Source of the DNA: JAAOYC01 sp036481345
Lineage (GTDB): Archaea; Nanobdellota; Nanobdellia; Woesearchaeales; WJKL01
Direction of reading: 5' to 3'
DNA length: 10,089 bases
Assembly: GCA_036481345.1 (NCBI GenBank)
Contig: JAZGHU010000060.1
Span: 1-10,089, forward strand
Part shown: one piece after another, positions 1-7,255 of the stretch
Position numbering within the stretch: position 1 is the stretch's first letter
Layout of the letters: every line of letters begins with the position of its first letter
Made by a program: the position numbers and the translations under genes
The notes under the pieces: generated by a model
The model's database searches: none
Told to the model about the DNA's origin: nothing
What the model saw: the letters and a program-made list of their open reading frames with translations, nothing else

Positions 1-196
1 CAAAGAATATCTGTTTATCTTTGATCTGGGAGAGATTGACGGCAAGCCTGCATATGCTGCACAAAAGACAAAAAAAGGAAAATGTGTTGCTGTGATCGGA
101 ACAGAAGAAGTAAGGTCAATAAGAACCTTAGGAGACTTTGGCAAGATCTACAAAGGCAGACTGAGAAGGAATGGTAAGTTAGTGAAAGTAGAATAA
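1..196 (+). CDS. C-terminal end of an unidentified protein (5' partial)
   Basis: An open frame beginning at base 2 runs 64 codons to TAA at 194-196; the start lies outside the window. The visible tail is basic at its end (KGRLRRNGKLVKVE) and contains a KGKCVAVIGTEEVRSIRTLG stretch that looks like a folded beta/alpha segment and not a linker. I do not recognise the family. Codon choice is richer in CTG, ATC and GGC than in the downstream genes, which prefer TTA, ATT and GGA; this supports real coding and suggests a different expression level or history. The gene is convergent with the hydrolase gene, whose stop codon lies 10 bases away, and it ends in a hairpin plus T-tract terminator. Confidence 0.7.
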   Translation, partial: KEYLFIFDLGEIDGKPAYAAQKTKKGKCVAVIGTEEVRSIRTLGDFGKIYKGRLRRNGKLVKVE

Positions 197-199
197 GTG

Positions 200-228
200 T
201 TGGAAGTTATTCTTCCAATGCTTTTTTT
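200..228 (+). terminator. Hairpin plus T-tract terminator of the upstream gene
   Basis: TTGGAAG (200-206) and CTTCCAA (212-218) form a perfect 7-bp stem with a TTATT loop, extendable by wobble pairs. A run of seven T follows at 222-228. The arrangement sits 4 bases after the stop codon of the + strand gene. The hairpin overlaps the last codons of the minus-strand hydrolase. On the minus strand no T-run follows it, so it acts most plausibly on the + strand. Confidence 0.6.
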
Positions 229-2561
229 AATATTTCGTAGACTTCTGGATATTGATCAATATCTCTTAAATCAGTATGTAATAGGTCTAACCGTCCTGGG
301 CAGCTGCCATCAATTATAAAGTTTCTTGCTCCATCAAGCATTGCTGATTTTGTTAGTACAGCTCCATCTCCATCTTCTCCTTGCATATCACAGCCAGTTC
401 CAATTATGTTAAAGACAGATAGCTTAGGTAGAGGAGCTCTATTTAATTTATTCAAGAATAAGCTATTTTCATTCATATCTCTGCATTCAAGTCCCTCTCC
501 TATAACAGGACAGTACTTTTCAACATCTCCTGATATTCCTTTATTAGGTGTACCTATTAATATTAACTTATCAACATCTTCTGTTCCAAACAAGTTAAGA
601 TATTGTCTTGACACTAATCCACCCATACTAAATGCAACAAGTCTTACTTTTGATTTTCCTGTTTTGTATTTAACAGTCTCAACTAATTCTTTTAATCTTA
701 TTGCATATGTATCAATGCTTTCTGATTTGGCCTGTACAACAACATAGTTTTCAGGCTCTTTGAATATATCAAAATAATAGCTTGCTCTAAAAGTAAGAGG
801 AACATTAGGCATCCCTAAGATTCCAACTGGTGTATTTGTTGATGTAAATAAAGTGATAGATCCAGCATTAAGATATCCATCTTCTTCTAATTTATCTTGG
901 ATCTTATTAAATCCTTCTAAGCTGTATTCTGCAGATGTTTCTTTATTAATAGCATGCCCATGCAAGAATATGATTGGATATTTATCTTCTCTACAGTCAT
1001 CTGTTGTACAACAATCAGAACAGTCATCAAAAACACAGCATTGAGGTATTGGATCTTGGATTGTTATATTTAATTCTGCTTTTATTGGTTCTTCTAATTT
1101 AATTGGAACTAAGCTTATATCATTTATCTCTGTAAAAGTAAAGTTATTTAGGATACAAAGTTCTGGACTCTTCCTCAATTCTGCAAATAAAGCATAAGTA
1201 AGATTATATGCAGAATAATCTGTTGTTGAAACTAATGAACCATATGATAAAAATTCCTCTAATGAATTATTCACACCTAATTGATCCAAATAATCATTTG
1301 TTATATTCTGTTTTATATTCTGAACTTTTAATGCGATATCATCCCAGAATTCAGGTGTATCTGGATAATTTGATGGCACTACTAAGATCAAAGAATTATA
1401 ATTGTTTCTTAATCCTTCTACATAAGAACATGCATTGTTCAGACTAAATTCAGTTTGATTTTCCCTCTGTAGTGCTGTTGAATGTACTGCACAGAATCCT
1501 GTTATTTCACATAAAGCTTCATATGCAATATCTGATTCTATCTGTTTTTCAAGTACTTCTTTTCTTGCTTTTTCTTTTACAGAAGCAACATGTGCTTCTA
1601 AGAATGTTAGATCTTTTGCTTCTGCTAATTTAAAAAATACATTATTAAATTCTATTATTGCATTATTAATAGTCATTGTGTTGACTGTATAAGGATTATT
1701 TCTTAATTCAATTAGATCTTGTTTTAAAGTAGTAAGATTATGGATAAATCTGTTGTAATTATTGATTGTTGTCTGCAGTTTTATCTCTAATTCTAATAAT
1801 AGATTTTCTGTTATTCTTATATTAGAATCTATTTTCTTATAATTTTCAGTTAGATCAAAATCATATCTTGCTAATTTCTCATATGCATCCTCAATAGCTC
1901 CTGTGCTTTTCAAAAAGCTTATTTTTATTTCAGTTATATCTTCTTCTAAATATGTCAAACTTAAATCTTGGATTAATTGATTCAATTGATTTTCTTTTCC
2001 TTTTAGAAATCTTAATCTGTCTGTTTTGTTTTCTATTACATTTATCAAAGCTTGTTTTTCTTGAGTTTCTTCTTCAGCTGGAGTATATTGGACAGTGATT
2101 AGTTGGCTTCTTGAAGTAGGAATCTCGCTTGTATGGCACAATGTTGTCTTTTGGCTTTCACATGACAAGTCAAATCTATACAGATCTAATCCTTGTCCAA
2201 TTCTTTCTGCTTCTATTGAATAGATCTTAGTAAAAGGAACAGCAGGCCTTATTGTAAATTCATCTTTTTCTAGAACTTTATTATTACTTATATCTATAAA
2301 TTCATAATTACAGACAGCTTTACAAAATGGATTTGTTGTTACAGATGAGATAAACTGGATATCTTCTTTTTGATCATGCTCAAGAATAAGATTTTCCTTG
2401 TCAACATCTAGCTTTACAATAACATCATTGCCAATTATAAAATTAATATATAATGCAATCTTTGTTCCAAAAGCTAAAAGTATTGCCAACATTACAATTA
2501 TTACAATTGTAATCAGAAGTTTATGCTCTCTTAGCCCCCGTGTTCTTTTCTTTTTAACCAT
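207..2561 (-). CDS. Membrane-anchored exported alpha/beta-hydrolase (lipase/PGAP1-like) with coiled-coil stalk
   Basis: This 784-residue protein has a basic N-terminus (MVKKKRTRGLREHK), then one hydrophobic segment at about 15-44, consistent with a signal anchor that leaves the rest outside the cell. Residues 165-345 are charged, Leu-rich and likely coiled coil; a mixed region follows to about 500. The hydrolase domain covers 527-784. It has an oxyanion-type FLHGH at 532-536, a nucleophile elbow AFSMGG with Ser645, a candidate acid at Asp730 or Asp732 (GEDGDGAV), and His762 in LLHTD. The exported part has 18 cysteines, six of them clustered at 508-523 just before the catalytic domain, and about eight N-x-S/T sequons, mostly in the stalk. 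This fits a disulfide-stabilised, possibly glycosylated surface esterase or lipase; the substrate cannot be read from sequence. It lies 28 bases after srp54 on the same strand. I see neither a clear TATA box nor a ribosome binding site in the gap, so cotranscription with srp54 is likely. Confidence 0.85.
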   Translation of the reverse strand: MVKKKRTRGLREHKLLITIVIIVMLAILLAFGTKIALYINFIIGNDVIVKLDVDKENLILEHDQKEDIQFISSVTTNPFCKAVCNYEFIDISNNKVLEKDEFTIRPAVPFTKIYSIEAERIGQGLDLYRFDLSCESQKTTLCHTSEIPTSRSQLITVQYTPAEEETQEKQALINVIENKTDRLRFLKGKENQLNQLIQDLSLTYLEEDITEIKISFLKSTGAIEDAYEKLARYDFDLTENYKKIDSNIRITENLLLELEIKLQTTINNYNRFIHNLTTLKQDLIELRNNPYTVNTMTINNAIIEFNNVFFKLAEAKDLTFLEAHVASVKEKARKEVLEKQIESDIAYEALCEITGFCAVHSTALQRENQTEFSLNNACSYVEGLRNNYNSLILVVPSNYPDTPEFWDDIALKVQNIKQNITNDYLDQLGVNNSLEEFLSYGSLVSTTDYSAYNLTYALFAELRKSPELCILNNFTFTEINDISLVPIKLEEPIKAELNITIQDPIPQCCVFDDCSDCCTTDDCREDKYPIIFLHGHAINKETSAEYSLEGFNKIQDKLEEDGYLNAGSITLFTSTNTPVGILGMPNVPLTFRASYYFDIFKEPENYVVVQAKSESIDTYAIRLKELVETVKYKTGKSKVRLVAFSMGGLVSRQYLNLFGTEDVDKLILIGTPNKGISGDVEKYCPVIGEGLECRDMNENSLFLNKLNRAPLPKLSVFNIIGTGCDMQGEDGDGAVLTKSAMLDGARNFIIDGSCPGRLDLLHTDLRDIDQYPEVYEILKKALEE

Positions 2562-2589
2562 GTTTTACATTAGTGTGAGTTTCATTCCA

Positions 2590-3939
2590 CTACATTCCAG
2601 GGATTTTTCCTCCCATTTTACTCATCATCTTCTGCATGTTCTTAGGATTCTTTCCTTTAAACATTTTTACTAATTTTTTGCTTTGTTTATATTGTTTTAT
2701 CAATTCTTTTACATCTTTTGAAGGAATTCCAGCACCTTTTGCAATCCTATCTATTCTTGTTGATGTGATTGTATCTGGTTCTTCTAATTCTTCTTTGGTC
2801 ATTGAGTTCATTGCAAATTTCCATTTCTCTAGTTTGCCTTCTTGAACAGTTAATGCTTCTTTTGGAATCTTTAATTGACCCATTCCTGGGATCATTTCCA
2901 TTATCTTTCCCAAAGAACCCATTTTCTTCATTGCATTCATCTGCTCAAATAGATCTAATAGATTAAAGTCTCCTTTTAGGAGTTTTTTACTCATGTCTTC
3001 TGCTTCTTCCTCAGTCATCGCTTCTTTTGCTTTTTCCAATAAAGCTTCAATATCTCCCATTCCAAGGAGTCTTCCGACAAATCCCTGTGGATTAAATGGT
3101 TCTAGATCATCAACTTTTTCTCCTACACCAATAAACTTAATTGGAGCTTTTGTTGCTGCACAAGCAGTTAATGCTCCACCACCCTTAGCAGTTCCATCCA
3201 TCTTTGTTGCAATAACTCCTGTTACACCGCAAGAATCATGGAATGCCTGCGCTTGTTTCTGAGCAGCCTGCCCAATATCAGCAGAAATAATTAATAGTTT
3301 TTCATCTGGTTTGATTAATTTATTGACTTCATTGATTTCCTTGATTAGATCATCAGATAAAGCATCTCTTCCAGCTGTATCAATAAAGATAATATCAAAT
3401 TTTGCTAATTCTTTTTCATATTTTTTCCATATTGCTTTTGGATCTTTTTCATCTGGTTCTATGAATGCTGGAACTTTGATAGAATCACAGATCTGCTTTA
3501 ATTGTTGAGGTGCAGCTGGCCTGTGAACATCTAATCCGATAGCTGCAATTTTCTTTCCTCTTTTTTGGAAATATTTTGCTAACTTCCCAATTGTAGTTGT
3601 CTTTCCACTTCCAAACAACCCAACCATCATTATCTTAAATGGCTTCTTTGTTACTTTGATCTCAGCAGCCTTTTCTCCTAAGAATTTAACCAATTCTTCA
3701 TAAACAATATTCACTAAATGCTCTTTCTTAGTCAATCCAGCAGGAGTATCTTCTTTCTTGATCCTGTTTTTTATTGCATTAGTTAAGTTGAAAACTAACT
3801 GAACATTAACATCTGACTGTAAAAGTGCTCTTTGAATATCCTTAACTAGCTCATTTATCAGTTTATCATCTACAAAAACAGAGCTTGCTATCTTCTTCAA
3901 AGTGTTCTTTAAACTTGAACCTAAATTCTCCAAAACCAT
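2590..3939 (-). CDS. srp54: Signal recognition particle 54 kDa GTPase (SRP54/Ffh)
   Basis: SRP54 binds SRP RNA and signal sequences and uses GTP to deliver ribosomes to the membrane receptor FtsY. The 449-residue product has the expected three parts. The N domain begins MVLENLGSSLKNTLKK. The G domain has the P-loop GLFGSGKTT (107-115), DVHRPAAPQQL (137-147), DTAGR (187-191), TKMDG (245-249) and GVGE (271-274). The Met-rich M domain runs from about 325 to 449, with the STRIDRIAKGAG helix and Met-rich ends. I chose the ATG at 3939. A longer frame starts at 3984, but its start lies upstream of the TATA box at 3959-3970, the extra 15 residues are unlike SRP54, and the 3939 start gives the usual family length. 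The mRNA would be leaderless. It is divergent from the DAHP-synthase-fold gene and followed closely by the exported hydrolase. Confidence 0.97.
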   Translation of the reverse strand: MVLENLGSSLKNTLKKIASSVFVDDKLINELVKDIQRALLQSDVNVQLVFNLTNAIKNRIKKEDTPAGLTKKEHLVNIVYEELVKFLGEKAAEIKVTKKPFKIMMVGLFGSGKTTTIGKLAKYFQKRGKKIAAIGLDVHRPAAPQQLKQICDSIKVPAFIEPDEKDPKAIWKKYEKELAKFDIIFIDTAGRDALSDDLIKEINEVNKLIKPDEKLLIISADIGQAAQKQAQAFHDSCGVTGVIATKMDGTAKGGGALTACAATKAPIKFIGVGEKVDDLEPFNPQGFVGRLLGMGDIEALLEKAKEAMTEEEAEDMSKKLLKGDFNLLDLFEQMNAMKKMGSLGKIMEMIPGMGQLKIPKEALTVQEGKLEKWKFAMNSMTKEELEEPDTITSTRIDRIAKGAGIPSKDVKELIKQYKQSKKLVKMFKGKNPKNMQKMMSKMGGKIPGM

Positions 3940-3958
3940 TGTATAAGCTATTAGAAAT

Positions 3959-3970
3959 CCATATATAAAT
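3959..3970 (-). promoter_or_regulatory. TATA box of srp54
   Basis: Read on the minus strand this is ATTTATATATGG, centred about 26 bases before the ATG at 3939. That spacing puts the transcription start at or beside the start codon, so the mRNA is leaderless. It settles the start of srp54 against the longer reading frame. Confidence 0.7.
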
Positions 3971-3979
3971 GTTAGGGTT

Positions 3980-3997
3980 TTCACGAAGGTTTATAAA
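3980..3997 (+). promoter_or_regulatory. BRE/TATA promoter element of the DAHP-synthase-fold gene
   Basis: CGAAGG (3984-3989) followed by TTTATAAA (3990-3997) looks like an archaeal BRE plus TATA box. It is centred about 25 bases before the ATG at 4019, so the transcript is leaderless. The upstream 14 bases TTCACGAAGGTTTA (3980-3993) recur exactly at 6324-6337. Confidence 0.7.
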
Positions 3998-4018
3998 CAA
4001 TTATATTTGATATTTTCT

Positions 4019-5176
4019 ATGGCAGAAGACGAATTAACTATAATTGCAAATGTTCCTGTAATGGAAAGTTATTCCAAGTTAGAACCACTTGCTAGATTAT
4101 TGAAAGAAATTGGTATTGATTATCTTTGTGTTGGATCTAATCTTCCTATTTTTGGAAGAGGAGTAGAGAATCTTTATAAAATTCAATCAAGATTAAAACC
4201 ATTGAAAGTTGGTGCAAGTATCAGCAGTGATGAACAAATAGTTCCTTTCTTAAGCAATAAAATTGATTTATTTTACGTTGAAGATAAAAATACTCATACA
4301 GATGATCTAATTGCAAATCTTGCTAAACAAAAAGTAAGTTGTCTTTTTGAAAATGCAGGCAGCATGAGTGTTGATGAATGGGTTGAACAAGCTGATAAAT
4401 TAAAGGATCCCATGTTTTGTTATGCTGGAAGTGATATGAATACTCTTGCTGAAGCTGTTAAGGATCATAAAGTTATTTTTAATCCAAGTAAAAGTTGTGG
4501 AAGAAGAGGTTTAATTTATGATACTTCTATAGCTGCTGTTGCAATGGGTGCTGAAGGAATAATTGTTGATATTGACAAGGACCCTGGAATGTTAGGAGAA
4601 AGAGGAAAACAATGCATTATGCCTGCTCATTTTAAAAGATTACTAGGTGGAATTGAAAGAGCTAGAAATAATTATTTGAAAGACAAAAAGAATAGACAAA
4701 GATTTAGAAGTATTCAAGTTCCTGGCCATGTTGATATTTATTTTAAAGAAGATCAGTTAGAAGCTGTTAAGGCTGCTATTGGAGATGAGTGGAATTTTGA
4801 GAAATACACTGTAAGATCTTCAAAAGTTGATACTGGATTGATGACTACAAGAATTAGGAGTGGCAATATTAATAATTTAAGAAATAAAGGATTTGCTCTT
4901 GGGAAAATATATGGATATGGTGCTGCAGAAAGAGAAACATCACAAGCAGTGGATATAACCAGAAAAACTGGAAAAAAGATTCACATAACTCCTTATAGTA
5001 AGAAAGCTGTTGAAAGAACAGGAAGAATTGTTGCTGAAAATAGAGCACATATGAAAAGAGTTGAGTTTGTTAATGCTCATCCAGGAGATAGGATCAGAGA
5101 TGCGTATGCAACACTTGATTTAAATTCAAAAGTTTTGACTAGGCCCCTAGTTATTTATGAGCCTGTAAAAGAATAA
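4019..5176 (+). CDS. DAHP/KDO8P-synthase-fold protein with replaced catalytic residues and an extra C-terminal domain
   Basis: Residues 7 to about 215 of this 385-residue protein follow the DAHP synthase I-beta/KDO8P synthase barrel. LTIIANVPVMES matches the usual TIIAGPCSIES, NPSKSCGRRGLI (155-166) matches DPSHPAGRRSLV, and GAEGIIVDIDKDP matches GADGIMVEVHPEP. By this eye alignment the four metal ligands are all changed: Cys to Pro13, His to Lys158, Glu to Asp184, Asp to Arg195. PEP-contacting positions also change (FKPRT Lys to Leu42, KRG Lys to Glu111, ERG Arg to Ala136), while GRR (161-163) is kept. The enzyme reaction is therefore unlikely; a ligand-binding, regulatory or changed catalytic role is inferred. 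Residues about 216-385 are an added basic domain I do not recognise (GYGAAERETSQ, HPGDRIRDAYA). I chose ATG 4019 over an in-frame TTG at 4007 because the TATA box lies 25 bases upstream. It is divergent from srp54. Confidence 0.75.
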   Translation: MAEDELTIIANVPVMESYSKLEPLARLLKEIGIDYLCVGSNLPIFGRGVENLYKIQSRLKPLKVGASISSDEQIVPFLSNKIDLFYVEDKNTHTDDLIANLAKQKVSCLFENAGSMSVDEWVEQADKLKDPMFCYAGSDMNTLAEAVKDHKVIFNPSKSCGRRGLIYDTSIAAVAMGAEGIIVDIDKDPGMLGERGKQCIMPAHFKRLLGGIERARNNYLKDKKNRQRFRSIQVPGHVDIYFKEDQLEAVKAAIGDEWNFEKYTVRSSKVDTGLMTTRIRSGNINNLRNKGFALGKIYGYGAAERETSQAVDITRKTGKKIHITPYSKKAVERTGRIVAENRAHMKRVEFVNAHPGDRIRDAYATLDLNSKVLTRPLVIYEPVKE

Positions 5177-5210
5177 AAGAAATTAATTCTTCAGTAACCA
5201 AATAGAAACT

Positions 5211-5247
5211 TTTATATAGGAATTTATTGATTTTAATATTAGAGGTG
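5211..5247 (+). promoter_or_regulatory. TATA box and ribosome binding site of mscS
   Basis: TTTATATA at 5211-5218 predicts a start of transcription near 5240. GAGGTG at 5242-5247 lies five bases before ATG 5253. This is one of the few genes here with a clear Shine-Dalgarno sequence. Confidence 0.65.
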
Positions 5248-5252
5248 GATAG

Positions 5253-6323
5253 ATGGACATCAATGCAGCAAAAGAGATATTAAATGGAATCTTAGCTAAC
5301 AGATATCTAGGTGGGTTGTTCATATTTATCTCATTCTATGTTATTGCTGAATTAGTCAAATTCATATTAGAAGGTGTTGCTTTAAAGTTTGCAAAGAAAA
5401 CAAAAACAAAATTAGATGATTACCTTATCAAAAAGACAAAAAAACCAGTATCCCTGTTATTGATGATTATTGGAATTAAATTAGCATTTAATTACATTGC
5501 TTTAGCAGGAAAGACAGGAGATATTATTGATAAGATAGTTGTTTCTTTTATTGTAGTAATCTCAATTTATATTGGTATTGCATTGATAAAACTATTATTT
5601 GAGTTCTGGGAAGAGAACTTTGCAAGCAAGACAAAAACATCTGTTGACGAACACCTTATTCTGGTCATTAAGAAAGCATTGAGTGTTGTATTCTTTATTG
5701 CTATATTCTTAGCTATACTTCACGTTTGGGGAATTGAGATAGGCCCATTATTAGCAGGATTAGGAATAGGAGGTATAGCAATTGCTTTTGCTTTGCAAAA
5801 GTCATTAGGAAATGTTTTTGGAGGAGTCTCTATGATCTTAGACAGATCTATTGCAGTAGGCGATGTTGTTGTTTTGGATAAGGATTTAAGAGGAGAGATA
5901 GTAGATATTGGTTTGAGGAGTACAAAAGTAAAAACATTTGACAATGAATACATTGTTGTCCCTAACGGCGTACTTGCTGACATGAATATCCACAACGTAT
6001 CAAGACCAGAACCAGCTATCAGAATTGTAATTCCATTTGGTGTTGCATACGGAAGTGATGCTGATAAAGTCAAGAAGATTGTATTAAAAGAGATTGCAAA
6101 AATAGATGGACTAGACAAAAGAAGAAAAGAAAAATTTCCATTAGTCAGATTCCTAGAGATGGCAGATAGTTCTTTGAATTTTAAAGCCTACTTCTACATC
6201 ACGAGTTATAAAAACAGATATGAAGCAATAGACCAAGCAACATCCTTGATCTACAACGCATTAAACAAGAACAAAGTCTCAATCCCATTCCCACAGATGG
6301 ATGTTCATGTTAAGAAGAGATAA
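5253..6323 (+). CDS. mscS: MscS-family small-conductance mechanosensitive channel
   Basis: MscS channels open under membrane tension to release osmolytes on hypo-osmotic shock. The 356-residue product has hydrophobic segments at about 20-40, 66-86, 94-117 and 142-160. The pore-lining helix region follows at 163-195, rich in Gly and Ala (AGLGIGGIAIAFALQKSLGN), then the beta domain with DRSIAVGD (197-204), VVPNG (235-239) and N-x-S (248-249, HNVS). The C-terminal alpha/beta part ends in the family signature IPFPQMDVHV (344-353). It has about two more N-terminal TM segments than E. coli MscS, which is common in the family. The start is fixed by the GAGGTG at 5242-5247. It has its own promoter 35 bases after the preceding gene, so it need not be cotranscribed with it. 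Confidence 0.95.
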   Translation: MDINAAKEILNGILANRYLGGLFIFISFYVIAELVKFILEGVALKFAKKTKTKLDDYLIKKTKKPVSLLLMIIGIKLAFNYIALAGKTGDIIDKIVVSFIVVISIYIGIALIKLLFEFWEENFASKTKTSVDEHLILVIKKALSVVFFIAIFLAILHVWGIEIGPLLAGLGIGGIAIAFALQKSLGNVFGGVSMILDRSIAVGDVVVLDKDLRGEIVDIGLRSTKVKTFDNEYIVVPNGVLADMNIHNVSRPEPAIRIVIPFGVAYGSDADKVKKIVLKEIAKIDGLDKRRKEKFPLVRFLEMADSSLNFKAYFYITSYKNRYEAIDQATSLIYNALNKNKVSIPFPQMDVHVKKR

Positions 6324-6443
6324 TTCACGAAGGTTTAAAAATAACTTATATTTATCAGATAACATAGAAATATTTATATATGATAATATGAATAATTAAG
6401 ATAAAGAGGTTTAAAAGAAGTTAAAATTCTTTAAAGGAAAAAA
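6324..6443 (+). promoter_or_regulatory. Promoter region of the 52-residue protein, with repeated BRE/TATA motifs
   Basis: The stretch begins with TTCACGAAGGTTTA (6324-6337), identical to 3980-3993 before another gene. It contains two further TATA-like elements: TATTTATATA at 6371-6380, and AGGTTTAAAA at 6407-6416 (also seen at 6331-6340). AAAGGA at 6433-6438 could be a ribosome binding site for ATG 6444. Only the last TATA is at a spacing near that of a leaderless start; the others would give leaders of about 40 to 80 bases. Confidence 0.5.
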
Positions 6444-6602
6444 ATGGCAAAACCAATAAGATCAACTCCAACACTAAGAGGAGATGAAGCTGTAAATTTT
6501 GTAAAAGCAATGATTAAAAGAGAGAAATCTGGTCCGACAAGAGTAGATAAACAAATAGCAAAAAGCCTTAAGAAGAATTGGAAAGTTTGGACTACTTGTT
6601 AA
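6444..6602 (+). CDS. 52-residue basic protein, possible antitoxin of the GNAT gene
   Basis: ATG at 6444 opens a 52-codon frame that ends at TAA 6600-6602. The product starts MAKPIRSTPTLRGDEAVNFV and is basic, with a short N-terminal strand, one predicted helix (about 13-28) and a Lys-rich end. A TP-x-L-x-G-x-[DE]A-x-x-F type opening is, as I recall it, found in short archaeal and bacterial proteins encoded beside GNAT or other toxins; I cannot verify that here. It overlaps the GNAT gene tail-to-tail by 11 bases. AAAGGA lies 5 bases before the ATG and several TATA boxes lie upstream, so it is probably expressed. Function is unproven. Confidence 0.65.
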   Translation: MAKPIRSTPTLRGDEAVNFVKAMIKREKSGPTRVDKQIAKSLKKNWKVWTTC

Positions 6603-7155
6603 TTTCTTTAAATAAACTCATCAAATCAAAATACATAGGAGTTGTACCTTTTATTCTTTCTTTTAAAATACTAAAATTCTTTTTCTTATAAAAGTGAATA
6701 GAGTCTTTATTCCTATCAGAATTTCTTTTAGCATCTAAATTAACAAACCTACATCCAACTTTATCATTATTTTGTATAGCTATAGAAAATGCAAATTCAA
6801 GCATCAAACTTCCTAAACCTCTTTTTTGAAACTTATCATCTACTGCCAATCTTCCAATTTTCAAAGCAGGTAAAGATTTGTATAAAATTCCTTTATCTCT
6901 AAAAAAAGTTTTGAGATTACCTTCCAGATTAATTTTATCATTAAGTAATGTTATGTATCCTACCAATTCATTTGTTTTTTTAAGAAACCATAAATGGGTA
7001 GCAGAAATTTTATGTTTTTGATTTTCCATAGCATCATCTACAAGAAAATCAACAAGGTCTTTTTCATAACATTGAAAATCTTTAATAATCTCTGAATGTT
7101 TTGAATTTAATCTTTCTATTCTGATATCATCTGGTTTAATTTTACCGTCTGCCAT
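6592..7155 (-). CDS. GNAT-family N-acetyltransferase, TacT/AtaT toxin-like
   Basis: GNAT enzymes move the acetyl group of acetyl-CoA to an amine; the TacT/AtaT branch acetylates charged tRNA and stops translation. The 187-residue product has the opening typical of that branch: FQC at 27-29, L34, FL at 37-38, A42 and NQ at 45-46. VGYITL (65-70) forms the central strand. The acetyl-CoA loop follows in LAVDDKFQKRGLGSLML (103-119; Q110, G113, G115). Tyr156 in SIHFYKKKNF is at the position of the usual catalytic tyrosine, and the closing PMYFDL fits the family. The toxin role is inferred from these motifs and the small neighbour. It has its own leaderless promoter at 7179-7187. A housekeeping GNAT with another substrate remains possible. 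Confidence 0.85.
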   Translation of the reverse strand: MADGKIKPDDIRIERLNSKHSEIIKDFQCYEKDLVDFLVDDAMENQKHKISATHLWFLKKTNELVGYITLLNDKINLEGNLKTFFRDKGILYKSLPALKIGRLAVDDKFQKRGLGSLMLEFAFSIAIQNNDKVGCRFVNLDAKRNSDRNKDSIHFYKKKNFSILKERIKGTTPMYFDLMSLFKEINK

Positions 7156-7178
7156 AACAGAATAAAGTAGAAATCAGG

Positions 7179-7187
7179 TATATAAAA
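7179..7187 (-). promoter_or_regulatory. TATA box of the GNAT gene
   Basis: On the minus strand this reads TTTTATATA, centred about 28 bases before ATG 7155, which predicts a leaderless or almost leaderless mRNA. It shares the 100-base divergent intergenic region with the TATA box at 7226-7238. Confidence 0.65.
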
Positions 7188-7225
7188 CTTTAGGTTAAAT
7201 TACTTTTGTTGAAAAAGAGATAAAC

Positions 7226-7238
7226 TTTTTATATAAAA
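7226..7238 (+). promoter_or_regulatory. TATA box of the CxxC/HC protein gene
   Basis: TTTTTATATAAAA, centred about 24 bases before ATG 7256. It predicts a leaderless transcript divergent from the GNAT gene. Confidence 0.7.
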
Positions 7239-7255
7239 GCCTATTTCTTAATTCT

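Noticed and set aside
406..1447. Open frames on the + strand within the hydrolase gene (406-747, 853-1044, 1208-1447)
   Set aside because: They lie opposite a long coding frame with clear domains, have low-complexity Ser/Leu-rich translations, and have no promoter or ribosome binding site.
2398..3508. Several + strand open frames opposite srp54
   Set aside because: They are antisense shadows of a highly conserved gene.
5720..6118. 132-codon minus-strand frame inside mscS
   Set aside because: It mirrors the conserved pore and beta-domain coding sequence; composition is not protein-like and no promoter is visible.
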